Assembly: GCA_049601915.1 (NCBI GenBank) | Contig: JBMYRB010000005.1 | Coordinates: 1-64,000 of the forward strand | Origin: UBA8079 sp049601915 | Lineage (GTDB): Bacteria > Pseudomonadota > Alphaproteobacteria > UBA6615 | DNA length: 64,000 nucleotides | Reading direction: 5' to 3' | Shown here: in pieces, positions 42,634 through 51,273 of the stretch | Position numbering within the stretch: the stretch's first letter is position 1 | Layout of the letters: every line of letters starts with the position of its first letter | Translations under genes and position numbers: made by a program | The notes under the pieces: generated by a model | What the model saw: only the letters and a program-made list of their open reading frames with translations | What the model was told of the DNA's origin: nothing | The model's database searches: none

Positions 42634-43266
42634 ATGGCTTGGACACGCGATGAAATGTGCGCCCGCGCGGCGCAGGAACTCGAAGACGGTTTCTATGTCA
42701 ATCTTGGCATCGGAATGCCGACGAAAGTTGCGAACTTCATCCCCGACGACATGGATGTGAACTTTCAATCGGAGAACGGCATGCTCGGTATGGGCCCGTT
42801 CCCGACCGACAACGAAGTCGATGCCGACCTGATTAATGCCGGCAAGCAGACCATCACGGAGACCCCGAAATCGGTCTATTTCGATAGTGCGCAATCCTTT
42901 GCGATGATTCGCGGCGGTCACATCAACATGTCGATCCTCGGCGCGTTGCAGGTTGCTGAGAATGGCGACCTCGCGAACTGGATGATCCCGGGCAAGATGG
43001 TCAAGGGCATGGGCGGCGCGATGGATCTGGTTGCTGGCGTCAAACGTGTGGTGATCCTGATGGATCACAACGCCAAGGACGGCACCGCGAAGCTGCTCAA
43101 GGAATGCAATCTGCCCCTTACGGGAGCGGGCGTCGTGGACGACGTCATCACCGAGCTGGGCGTGTTCCGGATCGGGGATGGTGGCGTCCACATCGAGGAA
43201 CTGGCGCCGGATGTGACGGTCGACGAGGTGCGTGATCGCTCTGAAGCCACGATCGTGACCCAGTAA
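42634..43266 (+). CDS. scoB: succinyl-CoA:3-ketoacid CoA transferase subunit B
   Basis: The 210-residue beta subunit carries the catalytic Glu in QSENGMLGMGPFP near residue 48, after NLGIGMPTKVANFIP. HINMSILGALQVAENGDLANWMIPGK and the terminal GGVHIEELAPDVTVDEV are also typical. GAAGGAGACGG precedes the ATG. It forms the functional enzyme with the scoA product in the cytosol, feeding acetoacetyl-CoA or oxoadipyl-CoA to thiolysis. Confidence 0.93.
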   Translation: MAWTRDEMCARAAQELEDGFYVNLGIGMPTKVANFIPDDMDVNFQSENGMLGMGPFPTDNEVDADLINAGKQTITETPKSVYFDSAQSFAMIRGGHINMSILGALQVAENGDLANWMIPGKMVKGMGGAMDLVAGVKRVVILMDHNAKDGTAKLLKECNLPLTGAGVVDDVITELGVFRIGDGGVHIEELAPDVTVDEVRDRSEATIVTQ

Positions 43267-43367
43267 CCGCTTCGAACACCAATCGGTTTCCGATGTTCGA
43301 GACAGGGACAGGTCCCCATGCCGCATAGTCAGACGGATGGGGCCTTTTCCTTGCCGGAGAATCGGTG

Positions 43368-44279
43368 ATGAATCGCGACGCGGTCCTCGGCGTGAGCGCG
43401 GGTGTCGTGGTGATGCTCTTATTCTCAGGCATGCTCGTGGTCTCGCGCTTCGGCGCGACCTCAAGTCTTACCGTTTATGACATGGCCGGTCTTCGGTTCG
43501 GGGTTGCCGGCATCTGCACCCTGCCGATAATCCTGCGCATGCGCTGGCCTCCTCTCGAACCTTGGAAAATTCTGGTGGTCGCCGCGACGTCGGGGGCGCC
43601 CTTCGCGCTGTTTCTGTTCGGCGGCATGTCGTTCGCACCGGTGGCCCATGGCGGCATCGTCACCAACGGCGCCATGCCGGTCATTGCCGCGGGGATCGGC
43701 TGGTTTGTCTTCGGCAATCGTCTGGGCGGCTGGCGGGTAGTCGGAATCATCATGATCGTGGGCGGCGTGCTGGCGACGGGCTGGGACGCGCTGGCTAACG
43801 GTATGCCGGGTCAGTGGCGCGGGCATCTCCTATTTCTGGGAGCGGCAGCATGCAACGCCACATTCCTGACGACTGTGCGCGGCTGGGGCATCACCGCGCT
43901 GCAGTCCCTGATCATCGTGAACGGAACCAATCTGTCGCTCTATGTGCCGATCTGGCTGCTTTTTCTTCCCAGTAACCTTGCCGCGACGCCGTGGCCGGAA
44001 ATCGCCCTGCAGGGCGTTTATCAGGGTATCGTCGCAGCGTTTATCGCGTCGATCCTTATCGCCCACGCTGCGCGCATGCTCGGCGGCATGCGGCAAGCCG
44101 CGGTGATGTCCGGGGCACCGGCCGTGGCGGTTCTCATCGCGATCCCGACCCTGGGTGAAATCCCATCCACGATCAGCATCATCGGGGTCATTGTCGTCAC
44201 GGCGGGTGTACTGGTTGCACTCGGGCCGGGTCTATTGTCCGGTGCCGCGTCACCGAGTATGGCGAAGCCAGCACAATGA
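43368..44279 (+). CDS. EamA/DMT-family permease
   Basis: A 303-residue ten-helix permease. The first repeat has VSRFGATSSLTVYDMAGLRFGVAGICTLPIIL; HGGIVTNGAMPVIAAGIGWFVFGNRLGGWRVVGII and LQGVYQGIVAAFIASILIAHAARMLGG mark the rest. The next EamA gene starts inside its stop codon (ATGA at 44276). Both follow the CoA transferase genes on the same strand after about 100 bases and could share transcription with them. Confidence 0.9.
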   Translation: MNRDAVLGVSAGVVVMLLFSGMLVVSRFGATSSLTVYDMAGLRFGVAGICTLPIILRMRWPPLEPWKILVVAATSGAPFALFLFGGMSFAPVAHGGIVTNGAMPVIAAGIGWFVFGNRLGGWRVVGIIMIVGGVLATGWDALANGMPGQWRGHLLFLGAAACNATFLTTVRGWGITALQSLIIVNGTNLSLYVPIWLLFLPSNLAATPWPEIALQGVYQGIVAAFIASILIAHAARMLGGMRQAAVMSGAPAVAVLIAIPTLGEIPSTISIIGVIVVTAGVLVALGPGLLSGAASPSMAKPAQ

Positions 44280-45172
44280 ATGCGGGATCTCCCAGTTTCG
44301 CCGTCGGCTTGAGTTGCGGACTTGTGGTGCCCTTCATCTGGGGTGGCTGGATCGTGGCGTCGCGCTTTGGCGTACTCCATGCGCTGACACCGTTTGATGT
44401 GACAGCCATCCGGGTCGGGGTTGCCGCCGTTATTGTGCTGCCGCTGTTGCTGACGAAAGGCCTGGCCGGCCTTCCCTTGTGGAAGGGGGCTGTCCTTTCC
44501 TTCGGCGTGGGGGTGCCGTTTGCACTGACCTCGTTCGGCGGCATGGCGCTGGCGCCGGTGGTGCATGCGGGTGTTCTTACCAACGGGGTGATGCCGATCT
44601 TTGCCGCGGTGATCGGATACTACTGGCTGCGGGAGATGCCGGCGCGGGCGCAGATGGGCGGCGTGGCCTTGATTGTCGTTGGCGGCGCCATGGTCGGCGG
44701 GGACAGCTTCAGCCTGAATGCGCCGGCGGGGCAGTGGCTGGGTGATCTTCTGCTGATCGGCGCAGCGGGCTGCTTCGCGCTCTACATGACCGCATTACGC
44801 CGCTGGAACGTAACGATCCTGCAGGCGCTTATTGCCGTCCCGACCATCAGTTCCGCAATCTACATCCCTGTCTGGGTCCTGTTCCTGCCGTCGGGGCTTC
44901 TGCAGTTCGACAATTTCCTGCCCTGGCAGGAGGTGGCACTCCAGACGGTCTACCAGGGCATCGTGGCGAGCTTCATCGTGGTCATTCTCGTGACCCGGGC
45001 GACTCGCTCGATCTCCGCGACCACCATGGCGGTACTGCTGGCGGGTTCGCCCACACTCGGCGTGCTGTTCGGCATCATTCTTCTCGATGAATTGCCCAGC
45101 TTCCTCTCATGGTCCGGCCTGGCGGTAACAACATTAGGAATGGTGCTGGCGGTGGGGCGTCGTACCGATTGA
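44276..45172 (+). CDS. EamA/DMT-family permease
   Basis: The 298-residue partner of the preceding permease has the same layout: VASRFGVLHALTPFDVTAIRVGVAAVIVLPLLL, HAGVLTNGVMPIFAAVIGYYWLREMPARAQMGG and LQTVYQGIVASFIVVILVTRATRSISATTMAVLLAGSPTLGVLFG. The two share more detail with each other than with the pair at 39889-41675, so the pairs arose separately. Its stop directly precedes the remains of a cyclase gene in the same frame. Confidence 0.9.
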   Translation: MNAGSPSFAVGLSCGLVVPFIWGGWIVASRFGVLHALTPFDVTAIRVGVAAVIVLPLLLTKGLAGLPLWKGAVLSFGVGVPFALTSFGGMALAPVVHAGVLTNGVMPIFAAVIGYYWLREMPARAQMGGVALIVVGGAMVGGDSFSLNAPAGQWLGDLLLIGAAGCFALYMTALRRWNVTILQALIAVPTISSAIYIPVWVLFLPSGLLQFDNFLPWQEVALQTVYQGIVASFIVVILVTRATRSISATTMAVLLAGSPTLGVLFGIILLDELPSFLSWSGLAVTTLGMVLAVGRRTD

Positions 45173-46117
45173 TCGAGACACGCGTCGCACTTGTGGATTT
45201 ATGAAGATTCGACGGTGCATGCCGGGCTTTCGATCGATAAGGCGTCCTTCGAGGAAGTGTCTCGCCTGTTGCGGGAAACACTCGTCGAGGTCAAGCCCAA
45301 GCGCTGGGCGATTACGCCGGCGATCGAGTTCGTGCATGCGGAGGGTGCGGGTCATGACGAGATCATGATCCAGTGACAGAATATCTCGAAGTTCAAGGAA
45401 CTCGAATACATGATCGAGTCCTATTCGAAGATTATCGAGCGCCAGAACAGGGACCTGAAAAAAGAAAAGGAACGGGTTGAGAAGCTGCTGCTCAATATTA
45501 TGCCGCAGCAGGTTTATGAGGAATGGAAGGAGTTCGGCGTCACCACGCCACAGCGCTTCGACAATGCCTTGGTCCTGATGCTCGACTTCGTCGGCTTTAC
45601 CCAGATGGCGATCTCTCAGGAGCCGACCAAGCTGATCTCAGAATTGAACGACATCTTCACCGCCTTCGATTGGATCGTCGAACAGTTCGGTTGCGAGCGT
45701 CTCAAGACCATTGGTGACGCCTATATCGCCGTTTCCGACCTGCCCGAACCCAACCCGGACCATGCCCGCAATATCGCGTGTTTCGCGCTGCGTTTTGTGC
45801 GTTACCTGCAGCGCCGCAACGAAAACAGCGAATTCGAATGGAAATGCCGTGTGGGTATCAACACCGGGCCGGTGATCGGCTCGGTCGTCGGTGTGCAAAA
45901 ATATGCCTATTACATCTTCGGGCCCGGCGTGATTCTCGCGGCCCGGATCGAAGCGGTATGCGAGCCGATGGAGATTCTTGTGGGCGAGGAGACCTTTGTC
46001 CAGATTCAGAATGAGTTCCGGCTCAGCGATGTTGGCGAGTATGAGATCCATGGCTTCGGGTCCCAGCAACTCTATCGCCTCGACGGCGACTTTACCCCGG
46101 CGAACGACAGCCACTAG
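45173..46117 (+). pseudogene. class III adenylate/guanylate cyclase, N terminus damaged
   Basis: The catalytic domain (from about ATG 45410) has VLMLDFVGFTQMA with a metal Asp, RLKTIGDAYIAVSDLP with the Lys and Asp, and INTGPVIGSVVG. Before it, ISKFKELEYMIESYSKIIERQNRDLKKEKERVEKLLLNIMP is a signalling-helix coiled coil. TGA at 45374-45376 interrupts the same frame just before this coil; further upstream the frame is coding-like (HLWIYEDSTVHAGLSIDKASFEEVSRLLRETL) back to the stop of the EamA gene, with no clear start. At FGPGVILAARIEA the usual GDxVNxAAR Asp and Asn are missing, so activity is doubtful. Confidence 0.7.
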
Positions 46118-46122
46118 TGTCT

Positions 46123-47388
46123 TCAGGCCGGCAACCGCAGCACCATGCGGTTGATCGCGTTCAACACCCGATAGAGCTCATCGAACTGGCGCTTGAACGC
46201 GTCATAGTCGAGGTCCGGGCGTTTCTCCCGGATCGCCACATGGATTTCGGCCAGGGACCTGTTGCCGTCGCACAAGGCCGCGATCGGACGCGACAGAGCC
46301 GGCACCGGCATGTCGGTCTTCAGGCCGTCGGCCGTCACGGTGATCTTGCCGCCGGGCGGCAGGGATCTGGCCACATCTTCGGCGCTTTGGTTAAGGAGAT
46401 GAGGAACTGCGCGCGGATTGTCGGTGCCGGGCAGGGTTACCTGGTTGGTGTCGCGGACCGCGTAGAAGATGTGCTTCATGAGGTTTCCGGCGAACAGCTC
46501 CGCGAAGCTCGCCCGGGCGATGAGGTCCAGGTCTCTAAGTCGCTTGAGGATGCGCGGATCGTGGATCAGCCAGTCCGGGTCGTAGCGAAAGGGCTCGATG
46601 AAGCTTGTCAGGCGCAGGCCGGCCTGGGTGACAAAATCGGCGACGTCGGGCACGCGGTAGGCACGATCACGCGAGTGCAGAAACAGATCATAGATCCCCG
46701 GATCGCCACCCCCCACATGATCACGGATCAGCCCGTTGCGGACGATCCATGAGGTCTTTGGCAGGCTTTCGGCCAGGCGCTTGGCTGTGGCAATCCGCTC
46801 GTCATCGGATACTTCGCCGCCAGGTGCGATCGCGCGCAGCATGTCTTGCATATGGTAGACGCCGGTTCGGCCATATTCGCCATAGACCATGACGCCGATC
46901 CCGCCATCGGGTGCGAGTTGACCGGCCAGTGCAGTCAGCCCTGCGTCGGGGTCTTCAAGATGGTGCAACACACCGCAGCAATCGATGTAGTCCCACGGGC
47001 CCGGCGCCACCTCGGCGATGTCGAGCAGGGAGCCCGTCACGAAGCGGATATTGTTCAGCCCGCGCACTTTTGCACGCGCTTGCGCGACAGCCTGGCTCGG
47101 GCCGCTCAGGTCGAGATGGGTGACCTCGCCCGGTACGCACGCATCGTGCATTTGCTGGGCGAGCATGATCACGGCATCGCCGGTGCCGCCGCCGGCGACA
47201 AGTGCCTGTAGTGGTTTCGACAGGTCCCGCGCACCCCCGAATATATAATGGTTCAGCTCGAAAAGGCTGCTCGGCGAACCGGCGATCAGACGTTTCTTTT
47301 CGTCGTCGGGATTGCGTTCGGGATAGGGGTAGGATTCGTACTGGGACAGTACGGCCTTATCGCGTGCAGTCTTGTCGGGATCGGCCAT
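46123..47388 (-). CDS. class I SAM-dependent methyltransferase
   Basis: A 421-residue protein. The methyltransferase core (about residues 55-220) has LVAGGGTGDAVIMLA as motif I, HLDLSGPSQAVAQAR as the acidic loop, and DYIDCCGVLHHLEDPDAGL as motif IV. A C-terminal part of about 130 residues (LPPGGKITVTADGL, GNRSLAEIHVAI) resembles a small winged-helix-like extension found in alphaproteobacterial homologues. ATG 47388 was chosen over 47403. The substrate is unknown. It is convergent with the cyclase gene at a distance of five bases. Confidence 0.87.
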   Translation of the reverse strand: MADPDKTARDKAVLSQYESYPYPERNPDDEKKRLIAGSPSSLFELNHYIFGGARDLSKPLQALVAGGGTGDAVIMLAQQMHDACVPGEVTHLDLSGPSQAVAQARAKVRGLNNIRFVTGSLLDIAEVAPGPWDYIDCCGVLHHLEDPDAGLTALAGQLAPDGGIGVMVYGEYGRTGVYHMQDMLRAIAPGGEVSDDERIATAKRLAESLPKTSWIVRNGLIRDHVGGGDPGIYDLFLHSRDRAYRVPDVADFVTQAGLRLTSFIEPFRYDPDWLIHDPRILKRLRDLDLIARASFAELFAGNLMKHIFYAVRDTNQVTLPGTDNPRAVPHLLNQSAEDVARSLPPGGKITVTADGLKTDMPVPALSRPIAALCDGNRSLAEIHVAIREKRPDLDYDAFKRQFDELYRVLNAINRMVLRLPA

Positions 47389-47417
47389 GGTCCTACCCGG
47401 CATGCCGGTTGGGTGCG

Positions 47418-48398
47418 TCAGCCATCGATGTCGATAACCAGACGCCCCTCGGCCTGCCGACCTTCGAGCATCGCGAGCGCCTTGGCGACGTCGGCCAGGG
47501 GCAAAACCTGGGACACATGGGGTTTCAGCTTACCGGCGGCCCACCACGCGAAGAGCTCTTCAAAGCCGGCACGGAAGGTCTCGGGTTCGCGCTTCCGGTA
47601 GGCACCCCAGAAAACGCCGACGATCGATATGTTCTTGACCAGGAGATGATTGGACGGGAATTCAGGAATCTCACCACTGGCGAAGCCGATCACCAGCAAG
47701 CGGCCCGACCAGGCCAGCGAACGCATCGCGGTTTGGGCGAGCTCACCGCCCACCGGATCGTAAACGACGTCCACACCCTTACCGTCGGTTAGCTCGCGCA
47801 GCGTGCCGCGTAGATCTTCCTCGGTATAATTTATCAAATGATCAGCGCCGCGCGCACGGGCCAGTTCGAGCTTCTCCGCGGTGGAGGCCGCGGCTATGAC
47901 CGTCGCGCCTAGCGCCTTGGCACATTCGACCGCCGTCAGGCCGACACCGCCGCCGGCCCCGAGCACCAGCACTGTCTCGCCGGGTTTCAGCTCGGCGCGA
48001 TGGACGAGGGCCAGATGGGACGTGCCGTAAGCGACGGGGAAGGCCGCAGCGGTGGCGTCGTCCATGCCGTCGGGCATATGAAACACGGTGCTTGCCGCAC
48101 ACACGGCCTGCTCGGCATAGGCCCCGGCAGAAACAACGGCCATCACCCGGTCGCCGGGTCGGAAATCCGTCACGCCTTCGCCGACCTCCATGATCTCGCC
48201 CGCGCCCTCAAGGCCGGGGGCGAACGGCAGTTCCGGTTTTTCCTGATACTGGCCACGCACGAGGACGCAATCGGCAAAATTGACGCCGGCGGCGCGCATC
48301 CGGATGCGGACCTGACCCGGCCCCAGCGCCGGTGCCGGCAGTTCACCAAGTTCGAGGGTCTCCGGGTCGCCCCAGTCCTTGCAGACAATCGCGCGCAT
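47418..48398 (-). CDS. NADPH:quinone oxidoreductase (zinc-free MDR family)
   Basis: The 326-residue medium-chain reductase has no zinc ligands. GVNFADCVLVRGQYQEKPELPFAPG near residue 45 and GDRVMAVVSAGAYAEQAVC are typical of quinone oxidoreductase. The Rossmann motif is GAGGGVGLTAVECAKALGA near 150, and DVVYDPVGGELAQTAMR with GRLLVIGFASGEIPEFP follow. It would reduce quinones or enals with NADPH. It is upstream of, and co-directional with, the methyltransferase gene at 29 bases. Confidence 0.9.
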   Translation of the reverse strand: MRAIVCKDWGDPETLELGELPAPALGPGQVRIRMRAAGVNFADCVLVRGQYQEKPELPFAPGLEGAGEIMEVGEGVTDFRPGDRVMAVVSAGAYAEQAVCAASTVFHMPDGMDDATAAAFPVAYGTSHLALVHRAELKPGETVLVLGAGGGVGLTAVECAKALGATVIAAASTAEKLELARARGADHLINYTEEDLRGTLRELTDGKGVDVVYDPVGGELAQTAMRSLAWSGRLLVIGFASGEIPEFPSNHLLVKNISIVGVFWGAYRKREPETFRAGFEELFAWWAAGKLKPHVSQVLPLADVAKALAMLEGRQAEGRLVIDIDG

Positions 48399-48468
48399 GA
48401 ATTTCAGTCTCCTGTCAGGCCTCGCTGCCAACTTGCCTCGGCCCCGAGGGGCATGCAAGTAAGGTCCC

Positions 48469-49035
48469 ATGAGCGAAGCAAGAATGCGCGGCTATTTCGG
48501 GATCGGCGTCGAGGGAATCTCGAAGCAGATGAACGTCGGCGCGATCATGAGGACCGCCCACGCCTTCGGCGCGAGTTTCGTGTTCACCATCGATGCGGTG
48601 TATGCTCAGCGTGAGGGGGGCCGTTCGGACACGTCCGACGCGCCCGAACATCTGCCACTCCACGAATATGACAGGCTGGATGACTTCAGCCTGCCGCGGG
48701 GTTGTGCCCTGGTCGGCGTCGAACTCATCGAGGATTCCGTCGATCTGCCGAGCTTCCGTCATCCCCGCCAGGCCGCTTATGTACTGGGGCCGGAACGCGG
48801 CTCACTGTCGCCTGCGTTGGTCGCACGTTGTGATCATGTGGTGAAAATTCCCACGCGTTTCTGCGTGAATGTAGGCCTGGCCGCCGCGATCGTCATGTAT
48901 GACCGCGTCCTCACGCTCGGGCGTTATCCCGCGCGTCCGCTGGTCCGGGGCGGGCCCACCGACGTATTGCCCGAGCATGTGCATGGTGAACCCGTGTTAC
49001 GTCGCACGCGAGACGGAGAAAAGGCCGAACAATAA
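48469..49035 (+). CDS. SpoU/TrmH-family RNA methyltransferase
   Basis: A 188-residue SPOUT methyltransferase. Motif 1 is in GISKQMNVGAIMRTAHAFGA with the conserved Asn and Arg, motif 2 is YVLGPERGSLSP near residue 105, and motif 3 is VNVGLAAAIVMYDRVL near 140. They form the trefoil knot that binds SAM. No N-terminal RNA-binding domain is present, as in the shorter members. The target base could be in tRNA or rRNA; it cannot be told. It is divergent from the quinone oxidoreductase gene. Confidence 0.88.
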   Translation: MSEARMRGYFGIGVEGISKQMNVGAIMRTAHAFGASFVFTIDAVYAQREGGRSDTSDAPEHLPLHEYDRLDDFSLPRGCALVGVELIEDSVDLPSFRHPRQAAYVLGPERGSLSPALVARCDHVVKIPTRFCVNVGLAAAIVMYDRVLTLGRYPARPLVRGGPTDVLPEHVHGEPVLRRTRDGEKAEQ

Positions 49036-49094
49036 CAAGACCTTGATTATGCCAAGGCTTGGCAAGACTCGGCAACGCTTGGTAGTGGCGGATT

Positions 49095-49619
49095 ATGATT
49101 GCACTCACCAGACTTACTTTCATAGCACCGGCACTTGTGCTGGCCCTGGCGTTTACGGCGCCGTCCCCGGCCCATGCCCAGGAGGCCAAGCGCATCAGCC
49201 AGCATGGTGACTGGGACGCCTACACCCGCGGCACCGGGAACAGCCAGTTCTGCTATATGGTCTCGAAGCCGAAAACCGCGAGCCTGCAGTCGCGGCGCGG
49301 CGAAATTTTCTTCCTCGTCTGGCATCGGCCCGGCCAGAAGGAATTCGACGTGGTGCAGGTAGATATCGGCTACCCATTCAAGGAAGCATCAGAGGTCGAG
49401 GTGCGTATCGGCGGTGAATCATGGTCCCTGTTCACCAAGGACCAGAGCGCCTGGACCTACAAACAGGCCGACGACCAGAAGCTCGTCACCGCGCTTCGCA
49501 AGGGTGCGCGCATGACGGTCAAGGGTATCTCCAGCCGCAATAACCCGACCACCGACAGCTATTCCCTCAAGGGAACAAGCGCGGCCTATGCGGCCATCAA
49601 CAAGGCCTGCGGTCGCTAG
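49095..49619 (+). CDS. IalB-family periplasmic protein
   Basis: The 174-residue protein begins with a Sec signal peptide (residues 1-28, ending SPAHAQ). The mature part has HGDWDAYTRGTGNSQFCYMVSKPKTASLQSRRGEIFFLVW, typical of the invasion-associated locus B family, and ends with YSLKGTSAAYAAINKACGR. A pair of Cys residues may form a disulfide. The family is widespread in alphaproteobacteria, and the general function is not known; invasion roles are shown in Bartonella. It is followed by rlmN after 41 bases. Confidence 0.9.
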   Translation: MIALTRLTFIAPALVLALAFTAPSPAHAQEAKRISQHGDWDAYTRGTGNSQFCYMVSKPKTASLQSRRGEIFFLVWHRPGQKEFDVVQVDIGYPFKEASEVEVRIGGESWSLFTKDQSAWTYKQADDQKLVTALRKGARMTVKGISSRNNPTTDSYSLKGTSAAYAAINKACGR

Positions 49620-49660
49620 AGCGGTTGCGTTCGCCCGCCGCCGGGCTTATGTGAACCGTC

Positions 49661-50794
49661 ATGCCGATCACATCCGAACAGTTTGCCGCCCCCGAGGCTT
49701 CATCCGGCGACGGCCCGGTCAACCTGATCGGGATGAACCGGGCTGAAATGACGGCGGCGCTTGAATCGCTCGACGAGCCGCGTTTCCGGGCCGACCAGTT
49801 GTTCAAATGGGTCTACGCGCGCGGCGCCACCGATTTCGATCAGATGACCAATCTGTCGAAGGTCCTGCGCGCGAAACTGGCCGACTTTTATGTCGTATCT
49901 CGGCCCGAGATCTCGCAAGACCTGGCGTCCACGGACGGGACCCATAAATGGCTCCTGCATCTGGGGGACGGCAATGAAGTCGAATGCGTGCATATTCCCG
50001 AATCCGACCGCGGCACGCTGTGTGTGTCCAGCCAGGTCGGCTGCACCCTGAACTGCCGGTTTTGTCACACAGGCACCCAGCGGTTGGTGCGCAACCTCGG
50101 TCCGTCGGAGATTGTCGGCCAGATCATGCTGGCGCGCGACCATCTGGGTGAATGGCCGACCGCGGAACGGCCCACCATTTATGAGCGCGAACTCAGCAAT
50201 ATCGTCATGATGGGCATGGGCGAGCCGCTCTACAATTTCGAAAATGTGTCGGCCGCGCTGAAGATCGTGATGGACGATGCGGGGATCGCGATCTCGCGCC
50301 GGAGGATCACCCTGTCGACGGCGGGCGTGGTGCCCCTGATCGAACGCTGCGGCGCTGAGCTCGGGGTGAATTTGGCCGTGTCCCTGCACGCGGTACGCGA
50401 CGAACTGCGCGACGAGATCGTACCGATCAACCGCAAATACCCGATTGCCGAGCTGCTGGCCGCATGCCGCGACTATCCCGGCGTGCGCAATTCCCGGCGG
50501 ATCACCTTCGAGTATGTGATGCTGCGCGACGTCAACGACAGCGATGCGGATGCCCGCGAACTGGTGCGACTGATCAAGGGGATACCCTCGAAGGTCAACC
50601 TGATCCCGTTCAATCCCTGGCCCGGCGCCCCCTATGACCGCTCGACCGACGAGCGCATCGAGGCCTTCGCCGATATTGTCCGCGCGGCCGGCTATCCCTC
50701 GCCGGTGCGCACCCCGCGCGGTGAAGATATCATGGCGGCCTGCGGGCAACTGAAGTCCGAGAGTGAACGGCCGCGCCGCTCTGCCGCCGGGTAA
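49661..50794 (+). CDS. rlmN: dual-specificity 23S rRNA/tRNA methyltransferase RlmN
   Basis: A 377-residue radical SAM enzyme that makes 2-methyladenosine in 23S rRNA and in some tRNAs. The [4Fe-4S] motif CxxxCxxC is CTLNCRFC near residue 127, MMGMGEPLYNFENV is the Gly-rich SAM motif, and the methyl-carrying Cys is in DIMAACGQL near 362. The N-terminal part has DEPRFRADQLFKWVYARGATDF. Length fits the family. It is on the same strand as the IalB gene, with argG further on. Confidence 0.96.
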   Translation: MPITSEQFAAPEASSGDGPVNLIGMNRAEMTAALESLDEPRFRADQLFKWVYARGATDFDQMTNLSKVLRAKLADFYVVSRPEISQDLASTDGTHKWLLHLGDGNEVECVHIPESDRGTLCVSSQVGCTLNCRFCHTGTQRLVRNLGPSEIVGQIMLARDHLGEWPTAERPTIYERELSNIVMMGMGEPLYNFENVSAALKIVMDDAGIAISRRRITLSTAGVVPLIERCGAELGVNLAVSLHAVRDELRDEIVPINRKYPIAELLAACRDYPGVRNSRRITFEYVMLRDVNDSDADARELVRLIKGIPSKVNLIPFNPWPGAPYDRSTDERIEAFADIVRAAGYPSPVRTPRGEDIMAACGQLKSESERPRRSAAG

Positions 50795-51273
50795 CTCCCA
50801 TAAGCCGTTGATATTATCAGGGTTTATTCCCTCTCGGACTCGTGTGCTTGTCTGTTCGGGACAGCGTCACTATTTTGTGCCCTAAGGGAAGAGGACACCG
50901 TACCCAAGATCCGTTTGCGCAACCAACGCCGGATCGACGGACATGATCGACGATTTTCTTATGGGATTTGGCCTCGCCATATTTGGTGGGACGCTATTGT
51001 TATGGGACTGCCGACGATACGCCGGTGGCGAATGCCCTCCCTGACCCCGCACCACAGCAGCCGCACGGGCCGCATTGTCCGTGCCGTGATGTCCACCCTG
51101 GCCACCGGGACGGGCCTGCCCCAGGCCCTGGCCGGGCTGGCCATGGTGGCGGCGGCCTTGGCAGGTATGCGGATCGTCTGACCGATCTGACCGTGCTGCC
51201 CCGACCCTTGCTCCCGCTGCCCGCGCGTCTATACTCCGCCGCGATTTACGCAAACGCGGAACGGATCAGAGAC
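50795..51273. other. 479-base spacer with a possible small ORF
   Basis: No recognised gene lies here. ATG 50943 opens a 33-codon frame to 51044 (MIDDFLMGFGLAIFGGTLLL, then charged residues and Cys), which could encode a tiny membrane peptide, but its ribosome binding site is poor. A different frame ends at 51181 with ALAGLAMVAAALAGMRIV. The rightmost part is the argG leader, and no attenuator-like hairpin with T tract was seen in it. Confidence 0.35.

Noticed and set aside
41917..43464. A 515-codon open frame on the reverse strand over the scoA and scoB genes
   Set aside because: It runs antisense through two clear CoA transferase genes and its translation is Arg/His-rich with no motif. It is a mirror effect of high GC content.
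4910..46117. Reassignment of TAG to an amino acid in this organism
   Set aside because: Many intact genes end in TAG at the expected family length, and other interrupted frames use TAA and TGA. Decay or sequence error explains the data better.
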